From Galdieria partita (Eukaryota; Rhodophyta; Bangiophyceae; Galdieriales; Galdieriaceae): a stretch of DNA of 64,000 nt. The notes beneath the pieces were generated by a model. The model saw only the letters and a program-made list of their open reading frames with translations. It made no database searches and was not told where the DNA came from. Both the position numbers and the translations under genes were made by a program. This document shows, in pieces, positions 41,538 to 51,863 of the stretch; within the stretch, counting starts at the first letter, position 1, and every line of letters begins with the position of its first letter. The stretch lies in the NCBI GenBank assembly GCA_025991245.1, contig BQMJ01000032.1, positions 124,001-188,000 on the forward strand. Reading direction: 5' to 3'.

Positions 41538-43061
41538 ATGACGAGTACCGAAGAAGGTTCTATACAAACTGTAGAGGAAGAACCTCCCAAGAATATATAC
41601 GACAGGGTGAACCAAAAACTTGCTTCAGCAAGGTATAGTGAAGATCATCAAGCTGAACGATATAGAGAAGAAGAAGTTCGTCTATATGGTGGGTTTCGCT
41701 CACCTACCATCAGCACTATAGTATCGGGTATAGGTTTCTTTTCCGAAGCCTATGACTTGTATGTTGTCAATGTATTGAGTGAATTGTGGAAGAAAGAATA
41801 TTCTACATATTTCTCCCAGAACAGCGGAATGATTTCCCGAATAGGCAATTCTGCCATCGTTGGTGCTATTGTTGGTCAGCTTTTCTTTGGCCTTATTGGT
41901 GACAGAGTTGGTCGGAAAGCTGGACTTTTGGTGACTTCCTTCATTTTGTTTTTGGGTCCTGTCCTTAGCTCTGTTTCTTTTGGTGCAAATGGAAGTGTAA
42001 ATGGCTTATTCTGGATGCTTGTTGTGGTTCGTGGTTTTCTTGGAGTTGGCATAGGCGGTGAGTATCCTTGTGCTTCGGTTTCTGCTGCAGAAGCAGGGGA
42101 TGATGCGAAAGTAAAACGAGGGAAAACTGTGTTATTTGTTTTCTCGATGCAGGGCGTCGGTCAAGTTGTTGGCATCGTTGTTGCTATCATAGCTTTGCTT
42201 TTTACCAAAAGTAATTTTCATGTCGATAATACTTCAGGTTTCCATGCGGTGTGGAGGTTTGTTTTGGCTTTTGGTGCACTACCGATCATTCCTGTATTTG
42301 TTCTGAGAACCAGAATGAGAGACTCATTGAGGTTTCGTATTGCAGGATATAAGCGTCGGAAAGTTCCTATGTTAGTTACTTTCCGTTATTATTGGCTTCG
42401 TCTAGTTGGAACTGCAGGGTGCTGGTTTTTGAACGATATAGTGCAGTATTCAAATGGTATATTTTCTTCGGAAATTATTACTGGTGTTGTGGCTGGTAGT
42501 GATAAAACTGTTTTAGATATTGCCATGTTTACACTTTTAGTTGCAATTTTAACGTTACCAGGATATTATGTTGCTGCATTGACGGTTGACAAGATTGGAC
42601 ATAAAAGGTTGCAGATCATTGGATTTACTTGTGTTGGTCTATGTGGCATTCTAATCGGTGGACTTATTAATCAGTTAGAGAATCAACCTGGCGCATTTAT
42701 TCTCATGTATGGAATTTTCCTTTTCTTTGTTCAGTTTGGTTCAAATACTACAACTTTTCTTCTTGCCGCTGAACTTTATTCAACACCAGTTCGAACGACA
42801 TGTGCGGGTATTTCAGCTGCTGTTGGAAAAGCGGGAGCTGCTATTGGAACTCAATTCTTAGGTCCCATTGAACATGCATTTAGTGGCAATAATGGTGTTC
42901 GAGCAGTGTTTATTATTGCTGGTGGTATCAGTTTATTAGGTGCTTTACTTACGTGGTGGGTTATTCCGGAACCCAATAAGAGAACTTTGGAAGATGAGGA
43001 CTTTAGTTTTGCTGAATACTGTATTCGACATGGAGTAGATGCAAAGTTATTTTCCTCGTAG
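41538..43061 (+). CDS. MFS transporter, phosphate:H+ symporter (PHT1)-like
   Basis: A single-exon 507-aa protein from ATG 41538 with about 12 hydrophobic helices. PHT1-family hallmarks are 'GIGFFSEAYDLYVVNVL' in helix 1, 'GQLFFGLIGDRVGRKAGLL' in loop 2-3, and 'GVGIGGEYPCASVSAAE', equivalent to the PHT1 signature GGDYPLSATIxSE with Glu-Tyr-Pro conserved. 'VQFGSNTTTFLLAAELYST' corresponds to helix 10-11 and 'PEPNKRTLEDED' to the C-terminal 'PETKGKSLEE'-like end. It probably imports inorganic phosphate or a related anion with protons. Close bacterial and fungal MFS relatives carry other substrates (glycerophosphoinositol, aromatic acids), so specificity is uncertain. Confidence 0.82.
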   Translation: MTSTEEGSIQTVEEEPPKNIYDRVNQKLASARYSEDHQAERYREEEVRLYGGFRSPTISTIVSGIGFFSEAYDLYVVNVLSELWKKEYSTYFSQNSGMISRIGNSAIVGAIVGQLFFGLIGDRVGRKAGLLVTSFILFLGPVLSSVSFGANGSVNGLFWMLVVVRGFLGVGIGGEYPCASVSAAEAGDDAKVKRGKTVLFVFSMQGVGQVVGIVVAIIALLFTKSNFHVDNTSGFHAVWRFVLAFGALPIIPVFVLRTRMRDSLRFRIAGYKRRKVPMLVTFRYYWLRLVGTAGCWFLNDIVQYSNGIFSSEIITGVVAGSDKTVLDIAMFTLLVAILTLPGYYVAALTVDKIGHKRLQIIGFTCVGLCGILIGGLINQLENQPGAFILMYGIFLFFVQFGSNTTTFLLAAELYSTPVRTTCAGISAAVGKAGAAIGTQFLGPIEHAFSGNNGVRAVFIIAGGISLLGALLTWWVIPEPNKRTLEDEDFSFAEYCIRHGVDAKLFSS

Positions 43062-43218
43062 TATTATTACTTATTCTCCAATTGTTCAATGATGGTGAGT
43101 CATCAGAAAAGTGTCAGATGGCATATGATTATATCGAAATATTGTGTTGCATCTGTGATACTTTTATAAAAGTTTTTGATCATCTCGTTTATAATGTACA
43201 ACAGTTTCAAGAAGACTC

Positions 43219-44739
43219 TTACTTAACATTCAAATATAGAATAACTGGCAATTTCCAGGCCTGACTAAGATCTCTTTCTGCTGCTCGTTGTATCCACTTT
43301 AAATTGGAGCCTTGTGGACCCAACACCATTCCGACTTGAGACTTTCGTTCTAGCAAAATTTGTTCTTCAACCGCAACTACTCCAGAAGATATCAATTGAC
43401 AACTCTCCAACTGAAACTTGGCATGATAAGGAACTTCAAAATGTACACAATGCAACAATTTCTCTCGAAGAATATCTTCCATCATATCTACAAACGAACC
43501 ACCATATGGACTAGCAGTAGGTGACAACCATGTACCAGGTTTGCACATTTCAAAAAGAAAATCTCGTACGTGATCGATTCCTTTATCCTTCTTGGCAGAA
43601 ATCATAAAGCTCATAGCGAATGGAAAAATATCATAAAATTCCTTTGCCATATCCGGAAGATACTGACGATTGGCTAAATGGTCCACTTTGTTCAAACCCA
43701 ATATCCAGACTTGTTTGTTGTTGCCTTGTATTGAAAGAATATTCTTTTGAATATTCATGGCTTCTTGTTGAGTCAACACATGGGTAAGAAATTCCTTTCC
43801 TTGTTCCTCCATTCGTTGTTTCAGTTCTATCAGCATTCGTTTGGTCGCTTCTCTAGCTGTCTTACAACTGCTATCCACAATAACAAAACATACATCAGCA
43901 TTCCAAGCTGCATTCCAAGCTGCTATAAGAAATGTTCGTTCATGATGAACTTTGGCAGCATCATCACTACCAATCATTCCAGGAGTATCTAAAAATAACA
44001 ACACTTTGATATACTGTTGGAAATAGAAATGAGTTATCTACTTACCGTAAATCAACAATTGCTTTTCATCTCTGGTCACATATACACTATGCGTCTTTCT
44101 AGTGGTATTTCTCTTTCTAGATACTGCTACTACTTTGTTTCCTAAAAGTCTATTCAACAATGTAGATTTTCCAGCGTTAGGTAGTCCAATCACTGCTACA
44201 CTTGCTGTCTTTTGTTGTTCTACAGGAACATTGACGCTCCAAGTCTTCGAAAAAGCTTCCGAAATTGCACTAGGTAACAAAAGACGTTGGTCTTTTTCTC
44301 CCGACCGAAACATTTTTCCAACGATACCCCGCAACTTGAGATATTCCTTTTCAGTCAACTGCAATAAGTTCTCTCCTCTATAAAAGGTTTGATAAATCGT
44401 ATTGTCTTGTTTCTCTTGTTGGAACAAATCTTCTTTGGTTTTCTCTTCCACTGAATTGGCAAAATGTACCGCAAAGTCGTCACTTTTTTGAATTCTCTTG
44501 GTCGGTAACAACATAGAAGCCTTATGAGGGCTCGCTTGTTTCTTAGTTGGAATCGATTCATAAACAACTTGTACTTGCTGTGGCGCGTCAACTTTAGGTC
44601 GTTCCTTTGTCCAGGATATTCTCTTTAACGAGTTGGAAACAGTCCCACTACCACTATTACCGACTGGTTTCCAAGTAATATGCTTTCTAGAAAGAATACT
44701 CATATATCGTTTGAATACAATAGAAAAGTAACTTTTCAT
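43219..44739 (-). CDS. ERA: ERA-family GTPase with KH domain, organellar
   Basis: Two exons, 44046-44739 and 43219-44003, give 492 aa with a 42-bp intron. The first 170 residues are basic and poorly conserved, consistent with a mitochondrial or plastid presequence plus extension. The GTPase domain has G1 '[16 protein letters not shown]', a G2 region '[10 protein letters not shown]', G3 'FLDTPGM', G4 'LNKVD' and G5-like 'MISAKKDKG'. The C-terminus is a type-2 KH domain around '[20 protein letters not shown]'. ERA binds the 3' end of small-subunit rRNA during ribosome assembly. A microduplication is seen after G3: '[11 protein letters not shown]', encoded by a repeated 12-bp unit. It follows the RseP/S2P gene on the same strand with 123 bp between. 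Confidence 0.92.
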
Positions 44740-44862
44740 GTCTTTTTGGGATATTCCAACTTTCTTGTCACATCAAAGACAAAATCTATGAAAACATGTG
44801 CCTCAACTGAGAAATTTTAAAGAACGTGGAGTTGCTACTTTCTTCCATTTTCACTCGTCCAT

Positions 44863-46269
44863 TTATTTGAATATCGACGGCAAAATATGCAATCGATCCA
44901 AATCTCCTATAAGAAGAAACCCACTTGCAACTAGAAACAAGAATAATGCTGTTCTATTCACGGCATCTTGAACTTTCATGGATAAAGGTACTCCTCGAAT
45001 CGCTTCCCATAACAAAAATATCATTTGACCGCCATCCAAAGCTGGTATAGGAAGAGAATTGATCAACGCCAAGTTAATAGATATGGCTGCAGCAAATGAA
45101 AAAAGGGACGCCGCATCGTTCTTAGCCAATTCAGCTCCCATACTTACGACTCCAATAGGACCAGCTAAACCATTCGAAGATTGACGAAAATTGGTAATTA
45201 AGCGATACAAACCACCAAACACTTGACTTGAAAAACGTGTAAATTCTGAATTGGTCAATTCAATACTGCTCCAGACATTTGTAGGACGCTGCCGAATAAT
45301 TTTCATATTGGGAATCAGCTCCACTCCTCCTAAAGTAGCTTCTCCATTTTTGTTACAACACTCAGGCTTCAATTCTATAGAGCGATATTCCTCTCCTCTC
45401 TTGATGGTAACTTTTAACACTTTGCCTCCACTTGAACGAATGTTATCAGCCAGAATCTTTGCTGACATACCAGATGCAGGTATAGGTTCTCCTTGTAACT
45501 CCACAATGACATCATTTTGTTGTAAACCTGCTTGACTTGCTGGTCCATTCAAATTTTGAATATTCATAATTACAGCTCCAGGTGAAAAGGACGGTTCTGC
45601 CATACCAAATAAACTGATAGAACTGAATAAAGAAATCCATGCAAAGAAGATGTTGGCAACTACACCAGCAGATATTACGATAGCTCTCTGTCCAACAGGT
45701 CTATTGGAAAGAAGGTTTGGATCAGATAACTTTTTGGTTTCTCCTGTAGACTCATCCTTTGTGGTTTCTTCGGGAAAGGAAACAAAACCTCCCAAGGGTA
45801 TCATGCGTAAGGAGAATTCAGTTTCGGAGTTTTTTGGTTTATACGATAGAAAGGACGGACCAAACCCTATAGAAAAATTTTTTACTCGAATTCCTTGTAG
45901 TCTTGCAGCAAAGAAATGTCCAGCTTCATGAACTATGATAACCAAAGCAAGCACAGCTAGACCACTCAAACTACTAGTAAATTGTACAAGAGATGCTGAA
46001 GGTGTATATGCCAGTAAAGAGAGCGCCAAATATGTTGGTTGAATATCGTTGGTAGAAAAAAGACATCGCAAGACTTGCGCCCTTTTTGGGTTGTTGGACC
46101 ACACTTTTTTATGACGCTGAAGGAAGCAACTCTGATTCCTGAGATATATATACTTGTAACTAAGTGTTCCCTTTTTGGAGTAGCAATCTAGTCTTGGTTT
46201 TAGTAGCCAACTACTTTGAAAGCAACAGGTATGTAACCAGTGAAATGATTTCCTATTAGATATTCTCAT
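44863..46269 (-). CDS. RseP/site-2 protease (M50) with PDZ domain, probably plastid
   Basis: A single-exon 468-aa protein. After a basic N-terminus of about 80 residues (possible transit peptide), the zinc-protease motif 'VIIVHEAGHFFAARLQGIRV' (HExxH) lies in a membrane helix, followed by 'FSIGFGPSFLSYK' and 'RMIPLGGFVSFPEE'. A PDZ domain ('PASQAGLQQNDVIVELQGEP') sits in the middle, and 'LALINSLPIPALDGGQMIFL' supplies the conserved NxxPxPxLDGG metal ligand. This is the bacterial RseP/cyanobacterial type, as in plastid-located ARASP of plants. It cleaves transmembrane substrates within the membrane. All catalytic residues are present. Confidence 0.9.
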   Translation of the reverse strand: MRISNRKSFHWLHTCCFQSSWLLKPRLDCYSKKGTLSYKYIYLRNQSCFLQRHKKVWSNNPKRAQVLRCLFSTNDIQPTYLALSLLAYTPSASLVQFTSSLSGLAVLALVIIVHEAGHFFAARLQGIRVKNFSIGFGPSFLSYKPKNSETEFSLRMIPLGGFVSFPEETTKDESTGETKKLSDPNLLSNRPVGQRAIVISAGVVANIFFAWISLFSSISLFGMAEPSFSPGAVIMNIQNLNGPASQAGLQQNDVIVELQGEPIPASGMSAKILADNIRSSGGKVLKVTIKRGEEYRSIELKPECCNKNGEATLGGVELIPNMKIIRQRPTNVWSSIELTNSEFTRFSSQVFGGLYRLITNFRQSSNGLAGPIGVVSMGAELAKNDAASLFSFAAAISINLALINSLPIPALDGGQMIFLLWEAIRGVPLSMKVQDAVNRTALFLFLVASGFLLIGDLDRLHILPSIFK

Positions 46270-46363
46270 TTCCTTGTATCACACCACACATAAATTTCAA
46301 CTTTGGATTTTGGATCCACATTTATTCATACCACAAAACATTTCCTATCCACATCCCATTCTT

Positions 46364-46813
46364 TTATATAAACCCTGACCCCATCATATTGTTGTTGGAA
46401 CGTTGAATGGCTGCCATAATCAAAGATATCAAGAAGAGTATAGTTACCCAAAATCTCCAATCCTTGGTCAACAAAGACAACCTAGGAATAGTGAACAGCC
46501 TCCTTGGAAACTTGGAACTACTTTGTCTTTTCAGTTTTTCCCAAGGAGAAAAGGTTTTGGGCTTTTCACTTTCCGAGCTCCCTGTAGCCACGTATTTTAC
46601 CCACTCAAAATCCCAATCTACACTAGTTGAAGGGATTTCATGGTACGAGCGTTGAGATACAAACGGTACTCCCTTGCGAGGCTGCGTGTCTTCTGTATAG
46701 TCAGACTTGCCCGGTTCTTTTCCACTGCCTTGTTGACAAGCACATAGAGCCAGACTGTGTTTTCCGGCTCTCGCTGTCGATGAAAATGGATAAAGAATGG
46801 CCACAAACATCAT
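46364..46813 (-). CDS. Small membrane protein, unknown, possibly plastid-targeted
   Basis: A 149-aa ORF that I do not recognise. The N-terminus (two candidate ATGs, 46813 and 46810) is uncharged and Ser/Ala-rich with a cysteine pair, as in some transit peptides. The middle is polar with '[18 protein letters not shown]' and '[18 protein letters not shown]'. Near the end there is one strong membrane helix, '[16 protein letters not shown]', followed by a short Asn-rich tail. The head lies 145 bp from the RAD51 ATG, in divergent orientation, and the stop is 94 bp upstream of the RseP/S2P ATG on the same strand. Its length, hydrophobic tail and isolated ORF make it a reasonable gene. Confidence 0.55.
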   Translation of the reverse strand: MMFVAILYPFSSTARAGKHSLALCACQQGSGKEPGKSDYTEDTQPRKGVPFVSQRSYHEIPSTSVDWDFEWVKYVATGSSESEKPKTFSPWEKLKRQSSSKFPRRLFTIPRLSLLTKDWRFWVTILFLISLIMAAIQRSNNNMMGSGFI

Positions 46814-46958
46814 CAGAAACTGTTTTGAAGAAGATCGATTCGGTCGGTCTGCAGCAATTCTAGGCGGGCCCTCTGAAGATCCTTTTCACCCGATTCAAAT
46901 TTGTAATTGGACCAACATTTCTGTGTCAACAATCATAGCTCGTGAAACCAAAGCTGCC

Positions 46959-48029
46959 ATGAGCAAGTCCATGGTTCAAGAACCTATCAAGCCAGAAGAA
47001 GATTCTGAAGAGTTATTAGGACCCTTGGCAATACAAAAATTGGAACAAGTTGGCATTTCCTCAACCGATATCAAAAGGTTACAAGATGCAGGATATCATA
47101 CTGTGGAATCCGTTGCCTATACAACGAAGAAGACGTTATTAGACGTCAAGGGAATAAGTGAAGCAAAAGCTGAAAAGATTATCAACGAATGTGCCAAACT
47201 GGTAAATATGGGTTTCACAACTGCTTATGAATATCACAAAACGAGACAAGAGATTATTTCGTTGACTACCGGAAGTCAAGACTTGGATAACTTGCTGGCT
47301 GGAGGAATAGAAACTGGTTCTATCACTGAGTTGTTTGGGGAGTTTCGTACAGGGAAAACTCAATTATGTCATACTCTTTGTGTGACTTGTCAATTGCCCA
47401 TTGAGAATGGAGGTGGAGAAGGCAAGGCATTGTACATAGACTCGGAAGGTACATTTAGACCTGAAAGGATTGTCGCCATTTCGGAACGATATGGCTTGAA
47501 TAGTGAAGATGTTCTCAACAACATTGCTGTTGCACGTGCATACAATTCGGATCATCAACTTCAGTTGTTGACCCAAGCATGTGCGTTGATGGCGGAAAGT
47601 AGGTAAGGGAGTCCAATTCGTTGTGTATTTTGAATATTTCTTACATTATTTAGATATGCTCTTATTGTGGTGGACTCTGCTACTGCTTTATATCGTACTG
47701 ATTATTCTGGAAGAGGAGAACTTGCCGCCAGACAACAACACATGGCAAGGTTTCTACGAGCATTACAAAAGCTTGCAGATGAATTTGGTGTTGCTGTTGT
47801 TATTACTAATCAAGTAGTTGCACAAGTGGATGGTGGTGCTATGTTTGCCGTCGATCCCAAAAAGCCTATTGGAGGAAATATTATTGCACATGCATCTCAA
47901 ACCAGATTATATTTGAGAAAAGGTAGAGCAGAGAATCGTATATGCAAAATATATGATTCACCTTGTTTACCTGAAGCAGAAGCAACATTCTCTATCATGA
48001 CTGATGGTATTCGAGATGCTTCTGATTAG
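46959..48029 (+). CDS. RAD51: RAD51 recombinase
   Basis: Two exons, 46959-47602 and 47654-48029, give 339 aa, the same length as human RAD51. ATG 46959 is used because homology begins just after it, although the frame is open further upstream. The N-terminal HhH region reads '[20 protein letters not shown]' and '[12 protein letters not shown]'. The RecA core has Walker A 'GEFRTGKTQ', '[20 protein letters not shown]', Walker B spanning the intron as '[20 protein letters not shown]', the loop L1/L2 region '[17 protein letters not shown]' and '[20 protein letters not shown]'. RAD51 forms filaments on ssDNA and performs strand exchange in homologous recombination. It is very well conserved, with no missing residue. 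Confidence 0.98.
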
Positions 48030-48148
48030 TATTATCCTGATAATGCATTATCCATAGAAGAAAACAACTATTTTATATAGAAACATGAAGAACCCATTAC
48101 TATTTCAACTGAGTGGATTCCAATCCTTTCTATATCCATCACTGAATA

Positions 48149-50080
48149 TCAGTCACCTTCACTCCATTGCACTCCATATTTAGCAGCCAAATAATCACTT
48201 TCGACCGGACCTCTTCCACCATAGTCGTACAAAATAGGTTTCCATGCATCTTGTGTCAGTTCCATTTCTTTCAATGCCGGAGTAAATATATTCCAAGCCA
48301 CTTCTAATTCATCATCACGAATAAACAAACTTTTCTCGCCGTGTATGACATCGAGAATAAGTCTTTCATAGGCATCAGGTATATCTTTGCTATCTTCCCA
48401 AGCTGTACGATAAAAGAGATTCAAACGTGCTTCTTCTAAACGGGATGTAAAACCCGGTGCCTTGCTAAGGATACGCATATAAATGGCTTCATCTGGTTGT
48501 ACTCGAATCACCAATTCATTATGAGGAAGATGCGAAGAAACAATTTGAGAAAATAGTCCACCAGGAACGGATTGAAACTGAATACGAATTTCTGCCTATC
48601 CATATGAGCATTTCATTCATCCAATGAACAACTTATTCTCTACTTTTCCTATTTACCTTGCGTTCATCCAATGCCTTACCAGCCTTCATAAGAAATGGAA
48701 CACCTGACCATCTTCTATTATTCACTTGAAATACGCAAGCAGCAAACGTAGGAGTATGACTATTATTCACAATTCCTGGTTCTGATAAATAAGAACGTTG
48801 AGGATTCTATTTACATATTTCGTCATCACTCAGTCTTCAAATGTACAGAACAATATAATATGCACAATACTCACCTGACGGTCTCTATACTGACCAAGTA
48901 CAAAGTCGGATGCTTTCAAAGGACGTATGCAACGTAAAAATTTTACCTTTTCATCTCGAATATCTTCCGCATGCAAAGTAACTGGTTGTTCCATACCCAA
49001 CAATGCCATCACTTGTAATAAATGATTCTGCATAATATCTCTAATAATTCCATATTCATCGAAATATCCAGCTCTTCCTTCTACACCAAAGTTCTCTTTA
49101 AACACAATTTGAATGGAAGCAATATGATCTCGATTCCATAAGGGCTCAAATAGATAATTGGCAAACCGTAAAACCATCAAATTTTGAACCAACTCCTTTC
49201 CCAAATAGTGATCAATTCGATATATTTCATCTTCAGAAATACAGTTGCGAAGACTATTTCGAAGTTGCAGATAAGAAGTCGTATCTTTTCCAAATGGTTT
49301 TTCCATGACGATGCGGTTCCAACCTCGTTTCGTTCTCCCACTATAATGAATATGATGCACTACATCTTCAAATACTTGAGAAGGAACGGCCAAGTAATAT
49401 AACCTGTCCACTCGGGTGTTGGGAAAGGATTGTTCAAAGTTATTCAACAATTGATCTAGTCGAACAAAGTCTTCAGTCTTATTATACATACCTGACATAT
49501 AATGACACTTGGGTAGAAATTCATCCATCTTTTGTTGACATTGTGGACCATCGATAACTCTACAAGTCAATGACTCCATAATAGAGTTTCTAAAATCTTC
49601 TTGAGACATGGGTCTTCTAGCATATCCAACTATGAGAAAGTCATTGGGTAACAAGTCGTGATAGTACAAGGAAAATAATGCAGGAAAAGTTTTCTTCTTT
49701 GCCAAGTCTCCACTAGCGCCAACAACTACTATACATAAAGGCTCTTCTTTGGCCCTTTGCTTTCGTTTCTTCACGGAATCCATCAAACTAGGATCCAATG
49801 TGTTTCCAAGGTGATTGTTATTTTGTTTTGCGACAGATGGACGTTCACTAGTAGTTGTCATAAGCGGTTCTTCCAAGGGAGCATTGTTCCACTGAGAATC
49901 AGTTGAGGTATCAACTTGTACAGCCTGAATACAAGGAATAGCAAAACGAGGAGCGCTGGACGACCTCCTTTCTAAAAGGGGAAGATACAAAGGTGATGCC
50001 CTTCTCTGTATATATTTTGTTTTCCATAAATGAATTGTATTTGTATTCCATAAACTAGTTGTGAATAGAGGTATCCACAT
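48149..50080 (-). CDS. G6PD: Glucose-6-phosphate dehydrogenase, probably organellar
   Basis: Three exons, 48875-50080, 48657-48806 and 48149-48595, give 600 aa, about 100 more than cytosolic forms. The extra N-terminus (first ~110 residues, Arg/Ser/Pro-rich after a hydrophobic start) looks like a plastid presequence. The NADP-binding motif is 'VVGASGDLAKKKTFPALF'. The substrate/catalytic block 'RIDHYLGKELVQNLMVLRF' is intact, as are 'EKPFGKD' and 'NHLLQVMALLGME'. Exons 2 and 3 continue with 'VPFLMKAGKALDERKAEIRI' and 'VIRVQPDEAIYM'. The enzyme opens the oxidative pentose phosphate pathway and supplies NADPH. The introns are 68 and 61 bp, GT-AG. Confidence 0.95.
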
Positions 50081-50453
50081 ATTACAATTTCTACAAAAGT
50101 TGCGTCGAGAAGAAGAATATTGAAAATGGCTCTTTCAATGATTCCATCGAAAGGACTGTGCATTGTCATATCTTCTTTAGAGAATTTGTCACTTGGTTGA
50201 TATGAATATTGTGACTGCACAGGAAACAAAGTAAATAAATAATATGAAAACCATGGCAGAGTTGAAACGATATCTATTTGTAAGATATATTTGTGGTTTC
50301 TATGGAATGAGATAATCGATAGCCATTTTCTCCCTACAAAATTCATCGCGTGCCAATCATTGGAAGAGACGGAGAGATTGTTGGATGCTCGTGTGGAGAT
50401 TGTGTCAGTGGAGAGTGATTGATAGTTGTATAGATTGACTGATCTTTCTGGTT
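50081..50453. other. Divergent promoter region G6PD / PUF
   Basis: About 370 bp between two start codons. A minus-strand ORF overlaps the G6PD start but shows no family resemblance. No RNA gene or repeat was seen. Confidence 0.4.
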
Positions 50454-51863
50454 ATGGAAGAACAACATACAGAAATATTTCAAGACTTTTTGGCTTGGTC
50501 AGACTCTCCTTGTCATATGGAATACTATGATTGTAGTTTATCACAGTTGGGTTGGGAGTCGTCCTATTCCAATGACCTGCAGTGGCTATCTCAGTGGAAA
50601 CAAAATCCTTATCTTACTGGTGGATATGAAAACTCTTTTGAATCATTGTCAACCTTGCAACCTTCACGTCGCAATCTTCCTATCATTTCTTCTATAGAGA
50701 GTAAACGAGATACTTTCACATCCTATCATAACCAGCTGCGACAACCTTGCGATAGTATTCCTAGTCCTCGTCATATAACAAAAGGAGCACTTTCTCTACA
50801 GAATATGGACTCATCCACTCATCGTTCTGACCCAGTGATTGACAACTCTATTCAAAACATATCTAATCCGTCTAATATTACCCTTTTGAATGGTCATAGC
50901 TTGGATATTTGTAAACTGGCAAAACAAAGACATGGCTGTCAAGTATTATTACATCAACTACAATTGAGCAGTTGTCCTATTGCTCAAGAAATTATGGAGA
51001 CTTGTTGTCTTCATTTTGGAATATGGATGAAACATCCTATTGCCAATTTTCTATGTCAACATGTATGGAAATGCTTATCTGAGAAACAACGAATGGATAT
51101 CTTAAGAAGTTATTTGGAAATACTACCTAGAGCAGCATTACATACTTATGGAACTCGAGTGGTTCAAGTGATGATATCTACTTGTGGTGAAAGAGAGAGT
51201 AAAAACTATTTGCAATCGATATTGTCAACTGTGGCCAAGTCCTTGTTCAAAGATGTCAATGGAGCACATGTTATTCAACATTGTTTTCTTTATTGGTCAA
51301 GTGAAGATAATCAATTTCTTTATCGTACTATACGAGACAATTTTCTAGAAATAGCTACTCATCGACAAGGCTGTTGCATGATTCAAACGAGTATGGATTT
51401 TGCTTGTTCCTCTCAACTAGATGATATTGCAACCAGCATCATGGAGCATATCTTTATATTGATACATGACGCCTTTGGTAACTATGTCGTACAACATATA
51501 TTGGATAGCCAAAATCCACAATATATTCAAGGCATTATGAAGAAACTTCGAGGCCATTGGTATGAAATGTCTATGGAAAAGTTTTCTTCTAATATTACTG
51601 AAAAATGTTTACAACTTGCTGAAGAAACTCAACGTTGGGAAATGATTCAGGAGATAGCAAAAGATTGTTCCAACATAGGCAATCTATTACATGATGCTTA
51701 TGGAAATTATGTTATTCAGCGGATGTTACAAGTTGCTTCTCCAGCTCAAAAGATGTTATTGAAAGAATATATTGAAAAGTATTGGAATACGCTTAGTCGT
51801 TCTCGATATGGGAAACAAATACAATACAATTTAGAAAAGTTGATGAATAGTATCAACTGTTAA
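50454..51863 (+). CDS. Pumilio/PUF-family RNA-binding protein
   Basis: A single-exon 469-aa protein. The first ~140 residues are Ser/Gln/Tyr-rich and disordered. From about residue 155 there are repeated PUF units, recognisable by three-helix repeats with core patterns such as 'KQRHGCQVLL', 'HTYGTRVVQVMI', 'DVNGAHVIQHCF', 'HRQGCCMIQTSM', 'DAFGNYVVQHIL', 'FSSNITEKCLQL' and 'DAYGNYVIQRML'. Seven to eight units can be counted, the first and last being degenerate. PUF proteins bind 3' UTR elements (UGUR-type) and repress or localise mRNAs; the Asn-Tyr-x-x-Gln and Ser-Asn-x-x-Glu side-chain sets that read bases are present. It overlaps the stop of the SNM1-like gene tail-to-tail by 11 bp. Confidence 0.9.
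   Translation: MEEQHTEIFQDFLAWSDSPCHMEYYDCSLSQLGWESSYSNDLQWLSQWKQNPYLTGGYENSFESLSTLQPSRRNLPIISSIESKRDTFTSYHNQLRQPCDSIPSPRHITKGALSLQNMDSSTHRSDPVIDNSIQNISNPSNITLLNGHSLDICKLAKQRHGCQVLLHQLQLSSCPIAQEIMETCCLHFGIWMKHPIANFLCQHVWKCLSEKQRMDILRSYLEILPRAALHTYGTRVVQVMISTCGERESKNYLQSILSTVAKSLFKDVNGAHVIQHCFLYWSSEDNQFLYRTIRDNFLEIATHRQGCCMIQTSMDFACSSQLDDIATSIMEHIFILIHDAFGNYVVQHILDSQNPQYIQGIMKKLRGHWYEMSMEKFSSNITEKCLQLAEETQRWEMIQEIAKDCSNIGNLLHDAYGNYVIQRMLQVASPAQKMLLKEYIEKYWNTLSRSRYGKQIQYNLEKLMNSINC

Noticed and set aside
50081-50346. Minus-strand ORF upstream of G6PD
   Set aside because: Its frame overlaps the G6PD start in another phase, has no recognisable motif, and lies in a divergent promoter.
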